A stretch of 64,000 nucleotides of DNA from Amycolatopsis jejuensis (lineage in GTDB: Bacteria; Actinomycetota; Actinomycetes; Mycobacteriales; Pseudonocardiaceae). Location: contig NZ_JNYZ01000003.1 in assembly GCF_000717335.1 (NCBI RefSeq), positions 264,110 to 328,109 of the forward strand. Direction: 5' to 3'. The notes under the pieces were generated by a model that was not told the origin of the DNA, searched no databases, and saw only the letters and a program-made list of their open reading frames with translations. This document shows positions 1-8,693 of this stretch, in pieces. Both the position numbers and the translations under genes were made by a program. How positions within the stretch are numbered: position 1 is the first letter of the stretch; each line of letters begins with the position of its first letter.

Positions 1-524
1 GGCAGTTCGAGCGGACCGGCCTGTTTCTCACCAGCCGCGCCCTGGTACTGCTCGGAGTAGTCGTCGATCCGGAAACCGGTCTGGTCTCCGCGGGACGCGT
101 AGTCCCCGCCCGCCGCGCGGTTCATGCCGAGCCCGGCCAACGCGCACACGAGGTCGACGATGTCCCGCGGAACGTCGAAAAGCCCGCCAGTGATGGTGGC
201 GGTCACGTTCGATGGCTCGTCGCAGTGGTTCTGCCACCCGTGACGGCGCCACAGGCGCCCGCCGACGAGCTTCCAGTCAGAGACCGGGGTGTCGTCAATC
301 AGGACGCCCGTCACCGACACCACGGGCCCGCCGGGCGGGGTGAGCCATTCCTCCAGCCCGCCGGGGAAGGTGACAGTGAACGTCTCCCGGGTGATCGGCA
401 CGCCCGCCGCGTCCCGGACAGCGTCCTGAGCGGCCGCGAGAAACGCAGCCGCCTCAACGCCATCCGGGACGAGGATGTTCCGGGCGGTGAGGTCGGCCAC
501 CGTCGCCAGGTCCTGCAGTGCCAC
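1..524 (-). CDS. Phage head-tail connector-like protein (3' end outside window)
   Basis: The gene begins with GTG at 522-524 behind GAGGGAGG and stays open to the window edge, giving at least 174 codons. The protein starts MALQDLATVADLTARNILV and contains a beta-rich section with VTFPGG and GGPVVSVTGVLID. An N-terminal helical region followed by a beta section resembles head-completion (HK97 gp6-type) connectors. It directly follows the capsid genes, as expected for the ring that joins portal to tail. The family call rests on position and general appearance, so it is moderate. Confidence 0.7.
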   Translation of the reverse strand, partial: MALQDLATVADLTARNILVPDGVEAAAFLAAAQDAVRDAAGVPITRETFTVTFPGGLEEWLTPPGGPVVSVTGVLIDDTPVSDWKLVGGRLWRRHGWQNHCDEPSNVTATITGGLFDVPRDIVDLVCALAGLGMNRAAGGDYASRGDQTGFRIDDYSEQYQGAAGEKQAGPLEL

Positions 525-536
525 GGTGGCCTCCCT

Positions 537-860
537 CTACTTCGCCAGGTCGATCAGGTCCTGCTTGGTCGCGGCCTCGGCGTCGTTGGGGTCCATGCCG
601 AGGGCGTTGACCGCGTAGCCGACCCATTCGGCTTTGGCTGCGTTGACCGCCGGCCGCGGCGGAACCCCGTTTGTAAGTTCGCTGCCGGTGTCCTCGGTGT
701 CGTCGACCGGTTCCTGCCACGGGGACCCGTCCGGGTTGACCCGGCGCAGGTATCCCTTCGTGACCTTGTCCTGCATGTGCTCGTCGAGCGGCAGGTCCAT
801 GCCGATGACCTGCCCGCTTTCGCTGTGGAAGTGCGCGAGTTCGCGCGGTTCGTCGGCCAT
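537..860 (-). CDS. Small phage head-region protein, function unknown
   Basis: A 107-residue protein translated from an ATG that overlaps the stop of the upstream gene (ATGA). The N-terminal half is acidic with a short VTKGYLRRVNPDG motif; the C-terminal part (NDAEAATKQDLIDLAK) resembles the short helix-extension-helix/SAP-like ends of actinophage head proteins. It lies between the capsid and connector genes, so a role in head completion or capsid decoration is likely. I see no catalytic motif. Confidence 0.65.
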   Translation of the reverse strand: MADEPRELAHFHSESGQVIGMDLPLDEHMQDKVTKGYLRRVNPDGSPWQEPVDDTEDTGSELTNGVPPRPAVNAAKAEWVGYAVNALGMDPNDAEAATKQDLIDLAK

Positions 861-1210
861 CAGGTGTTCCGCGGAACCTTGAGCGCCACGATCGTCCCGA
901 CGATCGTGGTGGCGTCGATCAGCATCGAGCCGTCGTTCTGCAGGAACCGGCCCGACTCGAACGGGCCGATGTCGCGGGTCTCGACGCCGACGGTGATCGA
1001 CAGGTCGCCCAGGCCCGCGGCGAGCGCGGGCGGGTAGGAACCGGTCTTGATGGTGAGGTTCCCGCCGGTGCTCGCGACGACCCGCAGGACCGTCTTTTCG
1101 GGCTCGGCCTTGGCGATCACGTGGTCGTTGGTGGCGTCGATCGTGGTCGGCGTCGCGACCACGCTGCCGTTCGGGACGGCGCTGGTGTACGGGATTGCGG
1201 TGCGTGCCAT
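860..1210 (-). CDS. Phage head decoration/accessory-like protein
   Basis: A 116-residue, Thr/Val/Gly-rich, mostly beta-predicted protein immediately downstream of the major capsid gene. Size, lack of enzyme motifs and position fit a capsid decoration or head-fibre protein, but sequence alone does not prove this. The ATG has a GGAGC Shine-Dalgarno-like sequence, and the stop overlaps the next start. Confidence 0.6.
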   Translation of the reverse strand: MARTAIPYTSAVPNGSVVATPTTIDATNDHVIAKAEPEKTVLRVVASTGGNLTIKTGSYPPALAAGLGDLSITVGVETRDIGPFESGRFLQNDGSMLIDATTIVGTIVALKVPRNT

Positions 1211-1226
1211 CGTGGATCAGCTCCTA

Positions 1227-2090
1227 TCAGGAGATCGGGTTGGCGTAGGCCACGGCGATCGAGTCGGGACGCAGCAGCTTCGCGCCGTAGAGCGCGAGAC
1301 CCTTGACCGCATCGGCGAACTTCGCTTCCGGGCGGTAGGCCTCGGTCTTGTTGATCTGCTCGGCGAAGCTGATCGCCGACTGCACACCGGCCTGGATCAC
1401 GTGCACGTTGCCGGTCGGGTTGGGCACGTTGTTGGATTCGAGGATGTCGAACCCGGCCGCGCGGCCGACCATGCCGTTGCGCAGGCCCTCGCTGGTGCCG
1501 GACTCGTTCACCTTGATGAACCGGGAGTCGAGCAGCAGCTGCGCGTGGAACTCCGGGGACACCACGACGTAGCGGCCCTCGGTGGGGACGTTCGCCCGCG
1601 ACAGCTTCGTGCGCAGCGGCACCAGCACCTTGTCGTAGGCGTCGCTGGGCGTGGTGAACACGTTCACCGCTGCACCGGTCGAGCCGATGACGTTCGCGGT
1701 CTGCGCGCCGGTGTAGAACGACGCCACGAACTGGTCGACGGTGTCGGCGAGCTTGTAGGCTGCGCGGCTCATCGCCTCCGGGATGACGTTGCCCTTGGCC
1801 TGCCGAGCGTCGACGTCGTCGACGAAGAACGCCCAGTACTTCGCCTGGTCCACGACCAGGGTTCGCTGTGCGTCCGACAGCTCCTCCGGAGCGATGACGG
1901 TGGAGTTGGCGTTGTAGGTGCCGATCGTCGGGTCACTGATCGAGGTGATCCGGACCGTGTCTCCGGCCTCGCGGATGTCGCCCTCGTAGTCGCGGTTGAC
2001 GATCCCCGGACCCGCGTACACGAGCGCCTTGCGCAGGGAGACCAGGAGATTGGCGGACCAGATCTCCGGGCGGAAACGAGTGATGGCCAC
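1227..2090 (-). CDS. Phage major capsid protein
   Basis: A 287-residue protein starting at GTG behind AAAGGGG. It begins MAITRFRPEIWSANLL and contains GPGIVNRDYEGDIREAGDTV, a signature I associate with actinophage coat proteins of the P22-coat-like group. The C-terminal half has RYVVVSPEFHAQLLLD and ends with a hydrophobic beta strand. It is preceded by a scaffold-like gene and followed by small head proteins, the normal morphogenesis order. It would form the icosahedral shell. Confidence 0.9.
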   Translation of the reverse strand: MAITRFRPEIWSANLLVSLRKALVYAGPGIVNRDYEGDIREAGDTVRITSISDPTIGTYNANSTVIAPEELSDAQRTLVVDQAKYWAFFVDDVDARQAKGNVIPEAMSRAAYKLADTVDQFVASFYTGAQTANVIGSTGAAVNVFTTPSDAYDKVLVPLRTKLSRANVPTEGRYVVVSPEFHAQLLLDSRFIKVNESGTSEGLRNGMVGRAAGFDILESNNVPNPTGNVHVIQAGVQSAISFAEQINKTEAYRPEAKFADAVKGLALYGAKLLRPDSIAVAYANPIS

Positions 2091-2108
2091 TGTGGGGCCC
2101 CTTTCTGG

Positions 2109-2858
2109 TTAGCCCGCACCCATCAGATCCGCGAGTCGGCCCTCGTTCTGGGCCTTCACGATCTGGTCGGGCGTCATGGTTTTGAGCTCGGCTTCGGTGA
2201 CCTGCTTCTTCTTCGTGCCGGCCTTGCGCGCGGCCCCGCCGTCACCGGTGCCCTGGAACCTCTTCGCCGTTGCGGCTGCCAGGTAGGGCTTGTTCTTGAT
2301 CAGCTCGTCGATCGCGTCCGCGATCTCGTCGCTATCGACCTCACCGTTCTCGTCGACCTCGAACTGCGTGAGATCGAGAAAGGTGAGGGCGTCCTTCGGG
2401 TCGGCCAGCTTGCCGGTCGCGGCAGCCCGGATCTCCGATCGGATGATCCGCGCGTTCGCCTTCGTGGCCGCCGCCGTCTCCGCCTCACGGCGGATCTGGT
2501 CGACGTCCGGCTCACCGTCCTTCGTGGACCCGCTCTTCAGCGTGTCCCGCTCGGCCTCGGCGGCGCGGCGCTTCGCTTTCTCGTCGCGCAGTTTGGCCTT
2601 CATGGCGTCGAGCGCCTTCTTGCCCTTGTCGCCGAGATCCTCGGCTCCCTCCGGGTCGCCTTCCGGCTCCTCGTCAGGATCGTCCTCGGGTTCCTCGGCG
2701 GGGTCGCCCACCGGCTCGCCCTCCGGGTCCTCGTCGGGATCGCTGGCGCCCGCGATGGGCCAGATCGGCTGTTCGCCGCCTTCGCCGGGGCGGGCATTGC
2801 GCCAGCCAACGGCCTGGAGGCCGGTTCGCGGGTGGATGGGCAGGATCGTCTCGATCAT
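2109..2858 (-). CDS. Phage scaffolding protein
   Basis: About 249 residues. I chose ATG at 2856-2858 because GGGGAG lies seven bases upstream; another ATG five codons further up is possible. Residues around 35-75 are very acidic (repeated DPDEDPEG and EEPEGDPE), followed by a Lys/Glu/Ala-rich coiled coil (KAMLRDEKAKRRAAEAERD-like) and a helical C-terminus. This composition and the place just upstream of the capsid gene are typical of the internal scaffold that guides procapsid assembly and is then removed. Confidence 0.85.
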   Translation of the reverse strand: MIETILPIHPRTGLQAVGWRNARPGEGGEQPIWPIAGASDPDEDPEGEPVGDPAEEPEDDPDEEPEGDPEGAEDLGDKGKKALDAMKAKLRDEKAKRRAAEAERDTLKSGSTKDGEPDVDQIRREAETAAATKANARIIRSEIRAAATGKLADPKDALTFLDLTQFEVDENGEVDSDEIADAIDELIKNKPYLAAATAKRFQGTGDGGAARKAGTKKKQVTEAELKTMTPDQIVKAQNEGRLADLMGAG

Positions 2859-2909
2859 TCGGGTACTCCCCATTGCGGGTGTTGGTGAAAGCCGCGCGTT
2901 GCGCGCTGC

Positions 2910-3815
2910 TCAGACGATGTAGCCGTGCTGGCACAGCAGCTGCACCGCTTCTTCCCGCGAGCTGGCCTCGCGGTAGATCTGTTCCGGCATCAGCCGGGCC
3001 CGGCCACCGAGCCTCCGCCCAGCGGTGCCGCGGCGCGTGATGCCCGTCCGAGTCAGCTTCCGCGCCCCGGCGACGTACATCCCCTTGTGCGCGTTCACGA
3101 TCTGCGCCATGTCGGCACCGTCGCGGATGGCCTGGTCGTCCGCTTTGGACAGTCCCTTGACCCGGCCTTCCTCGAACGCACGCCGCGGGTCGGTGGTGAA
3201 GTCGTCCCCGGTGTCCTCGGCCGTCGGGATGTGCACACAGTCGCACTGCGGATGCCGTTCGAATCCCTGGCTGTACCGGTAAACCCGCCCCGCGAGGATG
3301 ATGCACCGCGGACACGAGTCCCCGACGACCATCCGCGTCCACGACACCGTCGGCCGCGCCACCACGGCGATCCCGTCCGCGACCCGGCCCGCATCAGCCA
3401 CCTGCGTGCGCGTGATCAGATCGAGCCGGATCTGCCCGACGGCGAGTGCCTGCTTCGATGTGGCGCCTTTCGCGATCGCCGCCTTTGCCGCGAACACCGG
3501 CCCCATCAGCAACGTCTCCAGCGGACGCCCGTCCGAGGAGATCCCCGCCAACTCCTCCGCGGCGACCCGGCCGGCCGCCGGGTCGCGGTAACCCTGCGCC
3601 CGGAGCGCCTCGGCCGTGTAATGATCGGCCTGTCGAGCCGCCGTCAACTGCGCCTGCGACACGGCCACGAACATCCGCATCAGCAGGCTCAGCCAAGACT
3701 CCTCGATCGCGCGCGGCTCGACCTGCCTCCACAGGCGTCGGCCATCCGCCCGGGCGGCCTTCGCCAGCCGGGCGCGCGCGGCGTGGTGACTGCGCGCACG
3801 ATCAAGCGGCGTCAC
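2910..3815 (-). CDS. MuF-like phage minor head protein
   Basis: 301 residues from a GTG at 3813-3815 that overlaps the end of the portal gene. The distinguishing region is near residue 190: SWTRMVVGDSCPRCIILAG followed by HPQCDCVHIP, the Cys/His cluster of MuF-type head morphogenesis proteins that follow the portal gene in many actinophages. The N-terminal half is helical and Arg/Ala-rich. Expected role: portal/procapsid-associated minor protein, packaged in low copy. No separate protease gene is visible nearby. Confidence 0.82.
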   Translation of the reverse strand: MTPLDRARSHHAARARLAKAARADGRRLWRQVEPRAIEESWLSLLMRMFVAVSQAQLTAARQADHYTAEALRAQGYRDPAAGRVAAEELAGISSDGRPLETLLMGPVFAAKAAIAKGATSKQALAVGQIRLDLITRTQVADAGRVADGIAVVARPTVSWTRMVVGDSCPRCIILAGRVYRYSQGFERHPQCDCVHIPTAEDTGDDFTTDPRRAFEEGRVKGLSKADDQAIRDGADMAQIVNAHKGMYVAGARKLTRTGITRRGTAGRRLGGRARLMPEQIYREASSREEAVQLLCQHGYIV

Positions 3816-5262
3816 CGGTGGGCTCCTCGCCCGGATCGCCAGCCTGGCCACCGAGGCCCATGTCGCGCGCCACCGCGGCGACAGGGTCGATTTCGGCCTC
3901 GCGCTTCTTCATGTCGATCAGATCGACGATCTCTGACGGGGTGAGACCCCACTTCGCGGCGAGGTACTCGAACGGGAACCCGATCTGCGCGAGTTTCAGC
4001 AATGCGTCGGCGAGCTGCGCCTGGGACCGGGACTCCGCGTCGGCCCACAGCACCGTGCCCGCGGTGAACGCCTTCGCCTTCTTCTCGTTGCCCTGCGCCA
4101 GCGCGATCAAGCCGAACATCTGCCGGATCGCCTGCCCGAACCACAGCTGCTTCTCCTCGACCCGCTTCACCAGGCCGGTTTCGGCGGCGATCAGCGCGTC
4201 ACCGGACAGGTTCGCCATCTTCCCGATGAGGTAGTGCTGTGGGGTGCGCGTCTGTGCGGCAATGTGCCCGACCGCGATCTCGATGACGTCGGTGTAAGCA
4301 GCGAGATTCGCCGCCTGCCACTCGGCGATTTTCGACTGCTCGCCGGTGATCCACAGCACGCGGTCGACCGCGAACTTCGCCAGATCCACCGGACGCTGCC
4401 CAACGACCTCGCCCTTATCGTTGAGGATCGGCGTGGTCGGACGCTCGGCGCCGAGCACGATCCGCTGCGGGAACGACGCATAGTCCGAGGCCGTGAACAG
4501 CTGTGCCCACAGCAGGTTCACCGCGTCCTGCATCGCCGTCACACCGGTGACGTCCGAGATCGGGTCATCGGCCAAGGTCGGCTTGTTCGGCAGCTCCACC
4601 AGCGGCACGACACCCATCGGGTTCGGCTGCGGATTCGGCTCGTCAGTGTCCCGCGGCGACCACTTCTTCAGTTCCTCGTCCACCGCGGACAGCAGGATCA
4701 GCTTCGTCTGCTGCCGCGTCACCGGCCGCTCGAACTTCCACACCTCGTCCGGGAGGTACAGGGTGGCGTAGTCGCAGTTGCCGTCCTGCCACTTCTTCAA
4801 CGCCGCTCGCCGACGACGCCGCGACCCCGGCCAGTACGCGATGACGCACTGCGAGGCGTCCTCGAAGGTCACCTCCGGGGTTTCCTCGTCGTCAGGATTT
4901 CCCCACACGAGCCCAAAGGACCGCGCCGAGTTCACACCGCCGAGGAACCCCAGCTGCGAATCAGCGTCGAGCGCATTGGTCTGCCACACCCGCCACATCT
5001 CCGAGTCCGGCTCCTGCTCGCCGAGGCCCTTGATCCCCATCACAGTGAGCCGCTCCACCGGGGCGTCCGCGACCGGCGCGACCCAGTTGTCGGAGAAGTC
5101 GACGTACCGATCGCCGTGGTACTTCTTGAACTGATCCGACGCGTACTTCAGCGGCTGCTTCCCGCGGTAGTACCGGTCGTTGCGCTCCACCTCGGCGGAT
5201 CGGTTCAGCAGTTCCTGCTCAAGCAACGCCACCAGCTGAAGGGCCTGGGCCTCGGTCGCCAC
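3802..5262 (-). CDS. Phage portal protein
   Basis: 486 residues (SPP1/gp6-like portal). I prefer GTG at 5260-5262: the GGAGG at about 5270 is well spaced for it but too close to the GTG at 5268. The protein starts MATEAQALQLVALLEQELL and has the typical RNDRYYRGKQPL motif, a central beta wing, and the sequence AAQTRTPQHYLIGKMANLSGDAL before the long C-terminal helices. It forms the dodecameric ring at the packaging vertex, working with terminase encoded just upstream and the MuF protein just downstream. Confidence 0.92.
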   Translation of the reverse strand: MATEAQALQLVALLEQELLNRSAEVERNDRYYRGKQPLKYASDQFKKYHGDRYVDFSDNWVAPVADAPVERLTVMGIKGLGEQEPDSEMWRVWQTNALDADSQLGFLGGVNSARSFGLVWGNPDDEETPEVTFEDASQCVIAYWPGSRRRRRAALKKWQDGNCDYATLYLPDEVWKFERPVTRQQTKLILLSAVDEELKKWSPRDTDEPNPQPNPMGVVPLVELPNKPTLADDPISDVTGVTAMQDAVNLLWAQLFTASDYASFPQRIVLGAERPTTPILNDKGEVVGQRPVDLAKFAVDRVLWITGEQSKIAEWQAANLAAYTDVIEIAVGHIAAQTRTPQHYLIGKMANLSGDALIAAETGLVKRVEEKQLWFGQAIRQMFGLIALAQGNEKKAKAFTAGTVLWADAESRSQAQLADALLKLAQIGFPFEYLAAKWGLTPSEIVDLIDMKKREAEIDPVAAVARDMGLGGQAGDPGEEPTGDAA

Positions 5263-5273
5263 GGTCACCCTCC

Positions 5274-6908
5274 TCAGGCGGTATAGACGAAGTTGTCGTG
5301 CTGCTTCCACAGCTTCGCGGCCGTGACGTCGCCGGCGGCCTCGTTGCAGATCACCGACACGACCGCGAGGTCGATCTTCCGGCCGTCGCCCGGCTTCGTG
5401 AGGACGTAACGGTTCTGCGGCCGGGCCGCCTTCTTCGCCGCTCCCATGTGGAGCTCGGTGTCGTCGCAGCCGTCGTGCGCGAAGCCGCTGTCGGCCTTGT
5501 TCACGTCGACCAGCAGCCGCTCGCACGCGGCGTGCATCTGGACAGGCCGGTACGTCTCGAACCGGACCACGCGCTTCTCGCCGAACTGCTCCGCCCACGT
5601 GTCGACCTCGGTCTCCCAGTACGGCGGGTCGGCGTACATCCGGATGATGTCGAAGTTGCTGAACAGCCACTCGACCGCCGCATGCACCTCCAGCCGCGGC
5701 ACTTTCCCGCCGTGCTTGGCCGGGTTCCAGATAGTCGGCCCGGCCGGCGTGTACGGCGTGAACTGGTAGCCGCCGCGGGTCTGCGCGCGGATTGCAGTCC
5801 AGTCGTCTACATCGGACCCGTCGAACCCGAGCACCAGCTGAGTCCGACGCCGCAGCGGCGGGGCCTTCTTCGCCGCGCGGGCCTTCCACTTCTCGACGTC
5901 CATCCACGTGTCGAGCCCGGCCACGATCCGGTTCCCGAAGAACCGCTCCGCCTGCCCCGGGTCCTTCTCCATCAGCTCGGCAGCCTCAGCCTCGATGGAG
6001 TCGAGGTTCACGTGCGGCGAGCCCGCGTAGTTGAACGCGTGGATCTTCCGGCGATCCGCCTTCACCGAGTACTTCAGGCCCGCCGGCGGCGGCTCGTAGA
6101 ACCTGAAGACGTCCTTCGCACGGGACTCCCGCGTTCGCTGCGCCGTCGAGTTCTGCGACGGGTCGTAGCAGTTCGTCGTCTCCCCGCCCCGACCGCCCAT
6201 GCCCGCCGCGCCACGCCGCATCGTCTCCGCGACCTTCACCATCTTGTTCTCGACGGTGTACAGCTGCGGCTCGTCGTGGAAGTACGCCGAGATCGGGTTA
6301 CCAAGCCGCGACTGCGCGCTCGAAGTGACCGCGTCGATCCGGCCTTCATTCGGCAGCCGGATGAAGCCTTCCCGCGGCAACATCAGGTCGGCGAGTGGCC
6401 CGTTTTTCGCCATCGCCTGCAGCGGTCGGTAGATGTTGTCAACCTGGTCCTTGGACGTCGCCAGCAGTTGAATCAGCGGGGTCGCCCACGGCATCCCCAT
6501 CGGCTCACCCGGGTCATACGGGTACTCCCAACCGCAGCCACAGCCGTGCTCCGCGCAGACGTAGCCGTCGTCTTTCCCCGCCCAACCAGCAAACAGCGCC
6601 GGCCCGACACCCTCGTTCGACGCGAGCGTCGCTGTCCATGGCCCCTTGCCGACCTTCTGTGGTGCGATGACCTGGAAGCGCCTGTACCAGAACGCTGCCG
6701 CCCGCGTCGGGTAGCCGTTCTCGTCGTACGCCTCCGCGTCCGGCCGCACACGGTAGTGGTTGAGCGTGCACCACAGCTGCCAGTCGTAGTGCTGGAACGG
6801 CGCACCCTTCCGGAACCCGTCCGGGATGATGCAATGCCGCTCCACCCAGGCCGGCGCGACCCAGAGAGTCGGGAAGTCGACGACGTACCGCTTAGGCTCC
6901 GGCGCCAT
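5274..6908 (-). CDS. Phage terminase large subunit
   Basis: 544 residues: an N-terminal packaging ATPase and C-terminal nuclease. A Walker-A-like KVGKG sits at residues 85-89 and the Walker B HDEP at 211-214. The nuclease domain has GFDGSDVDDW near 361-370, then acidic residues later (HDGCDDTEL) and KIDLAVVSV near the end, as in RNase-H-type terminase nucleases. The start overlaps the small-subunit gene by 17 bases, so the two are translationally coupled. It cuts concatemers and pumps DNA into the procapsid. Confidence 0.93.
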   Translation of the reverse strand: MAPEPKRYVVDFPTLWVAPAWVERHCIIPDGFRKGAPFQHYDWQLWCTLNHYRVRPDAEAYDENGYPTRAAAFWYRRFQVIAPQKVGKGPWTATLASNEGVGPALFAGWAGKDDGYVCAEHGCGCGWEYPYDPGEPMGMPWATPLIQLLATSKDQVDNIYRPLQAMAKNGPLADLMLPREGFIRLPNEGRIDAVTSSAQSRLGNPISAYFHDEPQLYTVENKMVKVAETMRRGAAGMGGRGGETTNCYDPSQNSTAQRTRESRAKDVFRFYEPPPAGLKYSVKADRRKIHAFNYAGSPHVNLDSIEAEAAELMEKDPGQAERFFGNRIVAGLDTWMDVEKWKARAAKKAPPLRRRTQLVLGFDGSDVDDWTAIRAQTRGGYQFTPYTPAGPTIWNPAKHGGKVPRLEVHAAVEWLFSNFDIIRMYADPPYWETEVDTWAEQFGEKRVVRFETYRPVQMHAACERLLVDVNKADSGFAHDGCDDTELHMGAAKKAARPQNRYVLTKPGDGRKIDLAVVSVICNEAAGDVTAAKLWKQHDNFVYTA

Positions 6909-7464
6909 CGGTCGTGACCGCCGACATTCGCGACTTCATCTCGCGTGCCGCGGCACGCGAGTCAGCCCGGGGATCCTTCGCAGAGCTGGCGCGCTTGTCG
7001 GCCAGCTCGTCGACAGCGATCGCCCACCCGTTTTCCCGCAACCCGGCCGGCGTCAGCCCGATCTGATCGGCGAACCGGTGCAGCGAGTTCTTGTCGGCCG
7101 CTGTCGCCTCCGCGGACTCGCACAGCGCCGACGTCCGAACCCACATCGCGACCGCATGCCAGCGCCACCGCTCGTTCGCCCACGCGCATGCCTGCGGAGT
7201 CGACCACGCCCACTCCCACAGGAAGATCTCGCGCTCCCAGCGTGCTTCCGTCGCCCCCTCGTCCGGCACGCGGACCCGCTGCTTGTCCTCGTAGTACTCG
7301 TCGTACACCGTGACCTTCGTCAACGGGAACTCCGGCACCTCACCGCGGTACCCTTCAGCCGGCAACGCCGTCAGCTTCACGCCGCGCCGATCACTCCGGC
7401 CCGAGGTCGGATCCGCGCTCGGACCCGACCGATTCCGTGCTCCGCCCTTGGTCATCGTGCTCAC
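6892..7464 (-). CDS. Phage terminase small subunit
   Basis: 190 residues immediately upstream of the large subunit. The N-terminus is basic and disordered; the central part is Trp-rich (WEREIFLWEWAWSTPQACAW), followed by ADQIGLTPAGLRENGW, which resembles P27-type terminase small subunits. It would bind the packaging site and present it to the large subunit. The call relies strongly on gene order and the short C-terminal similarity. Confidence 0.8.
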   Translation of the reverse strand: MSTMTKGGARNRSGPSADPTSGRSDRRGVKLTALPAEGYRGEVPEFPLTKVTVYDEYYEDKQRVRVPDEGATEARWEREIFLWEWAWSTPQACAWANERWRWHAVAMWVRTSALCESAEATAADKNSLHRFADQIGLTPAGLRENGWAIAVDELADKRASSAKDPRADSRAAAREMKSRMSAVTTDGAGA

Positions 7465-7585
7465 TCCTCAGCGGCCTTGCGCCACGTCGGCGGACGCCGC
7501 CTTGCGCGACACCCAGGTGCTTGGACGGTGACCGTCCGGATGTTCTGAACCCTCCGCGCTATCCGGAGCCCTCCCCGGCGGTCCC

Positions 7586-7665
7586 GGTGTGATCCACTTC
7601 GGGGGGTACCCCCCAGGGGGTATGGAGTCTCGGTGATCGACTCCGCGCCGCGTTGTGGATCACCG
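7586..7665. other. Candidate phage packaging (cos/pac) region
   Basis: This gene-free stretch between HNH nuclease and small terminase holds a perfect 14-base palindrome GGGGGGTACCCCCC (7601-7614), a perfect 8-base inverted repeat CGGTGATC (7631-7638) / GATCACCG (7658-7665), and a further GTGATCCAC (7589-7597) matching the complement of GTGGATCAC (7655-7663). Cos sites are often found exactly here, beside an HNH gene and terminase. The assignment is an inference from symmetry and position. Confidence 0.4.
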
Positions 7666-7685
7666 AAGATCGAATGTGCCTGCCG

Positions 7686-8045
7686 TCAGCGTGCGTTCCA
7701 GCCGCCCGGCTGAGCTTCAGCTGTGTGCTTGCTATGGCACCGAGCGCAGATTCCGCGCCCGTGCTTAGGGTCGTTCGGGTTCTCGCCGCGCAGCACGAGC
7801 GTGCGTCGGTCGATCGGATGATGGTCTGCGTGCACTGACCATGCGCGTCCGCACAGTTGGCAGATCGGGTGCTTGGCCAGCACGCCCCGGCGGAACCGGG
7901 TCTCGTGTGCCCGGTCGTACCCGCGGTCGCGTGCACTGCCTCGACGTTGCTCAGCTGCGCGCTCGTGCTCGGTGCAGCGGCCAGTGCCAGCGGGCACCAG
8001 CTCGGGGCACTGGGGTACCGAGCACACCTTGAGCGCCCTCGGCAT
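7686..8045 (-). CDS. Phage HNH endonuclease
   Basis: 119 residues with two zinc-binding CxxC pairs (CQLCGR and CARCHSKHT) flanking an HNH core: ADHHPIDRR, then NPNDPKHGRGICARCHSKH. An N-terminal CSVPQC/CTEH cluster gives extra metal ligands. In cos phages, an HNH protein beside terminase assists end cleavage by the terminase complex; that role is the likely one here because the gene abuts the terminase genes. Starts with ATG at 8043-8045. Confidence 0.9.
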   Translation of the reverse strand: MPRALKVCSVPQCPELVPAGTGRCTEHERAAEQRRGSARDRGYDRAHETRFRRGVLAKHPICQLCGRAWSVHADHHPIDRRTLVLRGENPNDPKHGRGICARCHSKHTAEAQPGGWNAR

Positions 8046-8050
8046 GGTGA

Positions 8051-8281
8051 CTACTCGCGCCCGTCCCAGGCGTGGTGCACAACCATCCAGCCCGACCGGT
8101 CCTCGCCTTGCACATGCTCGACGTAGGGCAGGCAGGCGCAGTCATCGCCCGGGGTGTGACCCACCACGTCGTCCACGGGGGTGACCTCGGAGCCGGTATC
8201 AGTGGGGGCGACCAGCCACCCGGTGCGCACGGCCATCCGATACCCCTTGATCGTTCTTACCCGCCGGTTGGGAGTAGGCAT
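8051..8281 (-). CDS. Small phage protein, function unknown
   Basis: 76 residues, starting MPTPNRRVRTIKGYRMAVRT and ending YVEHVQGEDRSGWMVVHHAWDGRE. It sits five bases upstream of the HNH gene and is likely co-transcribed with it. The middle has a CACLPYVEH segment that is often seen in actinophage and actinobacterial hypothetical proteins. I see no fold or function with confidence. Confidence 0.6.
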   Translation of the reverse strand: MPTPNRRVRTIKGYRMAVRTGWLVAPTDTGSEVTPVDDVVGHTPGDDCACLPYVEHVQGEDRSGWMVVHHAWDGRE

Positions 8282-8365
8282 CTTTCCGCAGGTCAGCGGG
8301 GTGCATGGTGTTTCGAGTAGGTTTCGAGTAGGCGCGCCCGTCGCGCTGCCCGCGGGGCATGAGAA

Positions 8366-8405
8366 CGGCCCCCGTGCCTACCTGCAGAGCAGGCAACGAG
8401 GGCCG
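8366..8405. terminator. Imperfect hairpin, possible terminator
   Basis: Arms 8366-8379 and 8391-8405 pair with one mismatch and one bulge, with a loop of about 11 bases. There is no T-tract in either direction, so factor-independent termination is uncertain. It lies between the start of the leftward late genes and the hicAB promoter region. Confidence 0.35.
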
Positions 8406-8640
8406 GTCTGTCGTCTGGCTCCCGCCCCCGGGACTGGTCACGGCCAGTAGACGTGTCCCCGGTTGCTGCCGCTCGCGCAGAGCAGCCGTGTCCGGCGAGG
8501 CAATCGGGCTTCTCTGCGCGTCAGCCCGCAGCGGCCGGTGGGCATAGCTCACGCCCGGGGTAAGCGTGACACACGCGATCACCTGGGGCAATCACTGGGG
8601 TGGATCTTGGGTGTGTCGTGGTGTTCTATCCGCCCCCGCA

Positions 8641-8675
8641 TTACTATCTAGCCCCCCTTTACATTTACTATCTAG
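8641..8675 (+). promoter_or_regulatory. Direct repeats upstream of hicA, probable HicB operator
   Basis: The 11-mer TTACTATCTAG occurs at 8641-8651 and 8665-8675, 24 bases apart, ending 18 bases before the hicA start. HicB antitoxins usually repress their own promoter through paired sites, and this AT-rich patch stands out in very GC-rich DNA. A role as operator/promoter is inferred from position. Confidence 0.6.
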
Positions 8676-8693
8676 TGGGGGTAGAGTACGGTC

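Larger units (their letters stand above)
8282..8693. other. Gene-free stretch with hairpin, divergent control region
   Basis: No credible protein gene. It holds a tandem 11-mer GTTTCGAGTAG (8310-8320 and 8321-8331), an imperfect hairpin at 8366-8405 (outer stem CGGCCC/GGGCCG, inner stem closing on TGCCT/AGGCA) that could act as a terminator or leader structure, and near 8641-8675 the repeats placed before hicA. It separates the leftward late operon from the rightward hicAB pair. Confidence 0.5.

Noticed and set aside
1047..2888. Long rightward open frame opposite capsid and scaffold genes
   Set aside because: It is the GC-bias shadow of the leftward genes; its protein is low-complexity Arg/Gly/Val and has no ribosome-binding site, whereas the leftward frames encode recognisable phage proteins.
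5298..6917. Rightward 539-codon frame
   Set aside because: Exact mirror of the terminase large-subunit gene; Arg/Val/Leu-rich shadow.
8199..8591. Leftward 130-codon frame over the hicAB upstream region
   Set aside because: No motif or ribosome-binding site; it overlaps a more credible 76-codon gene and the hairpin region.
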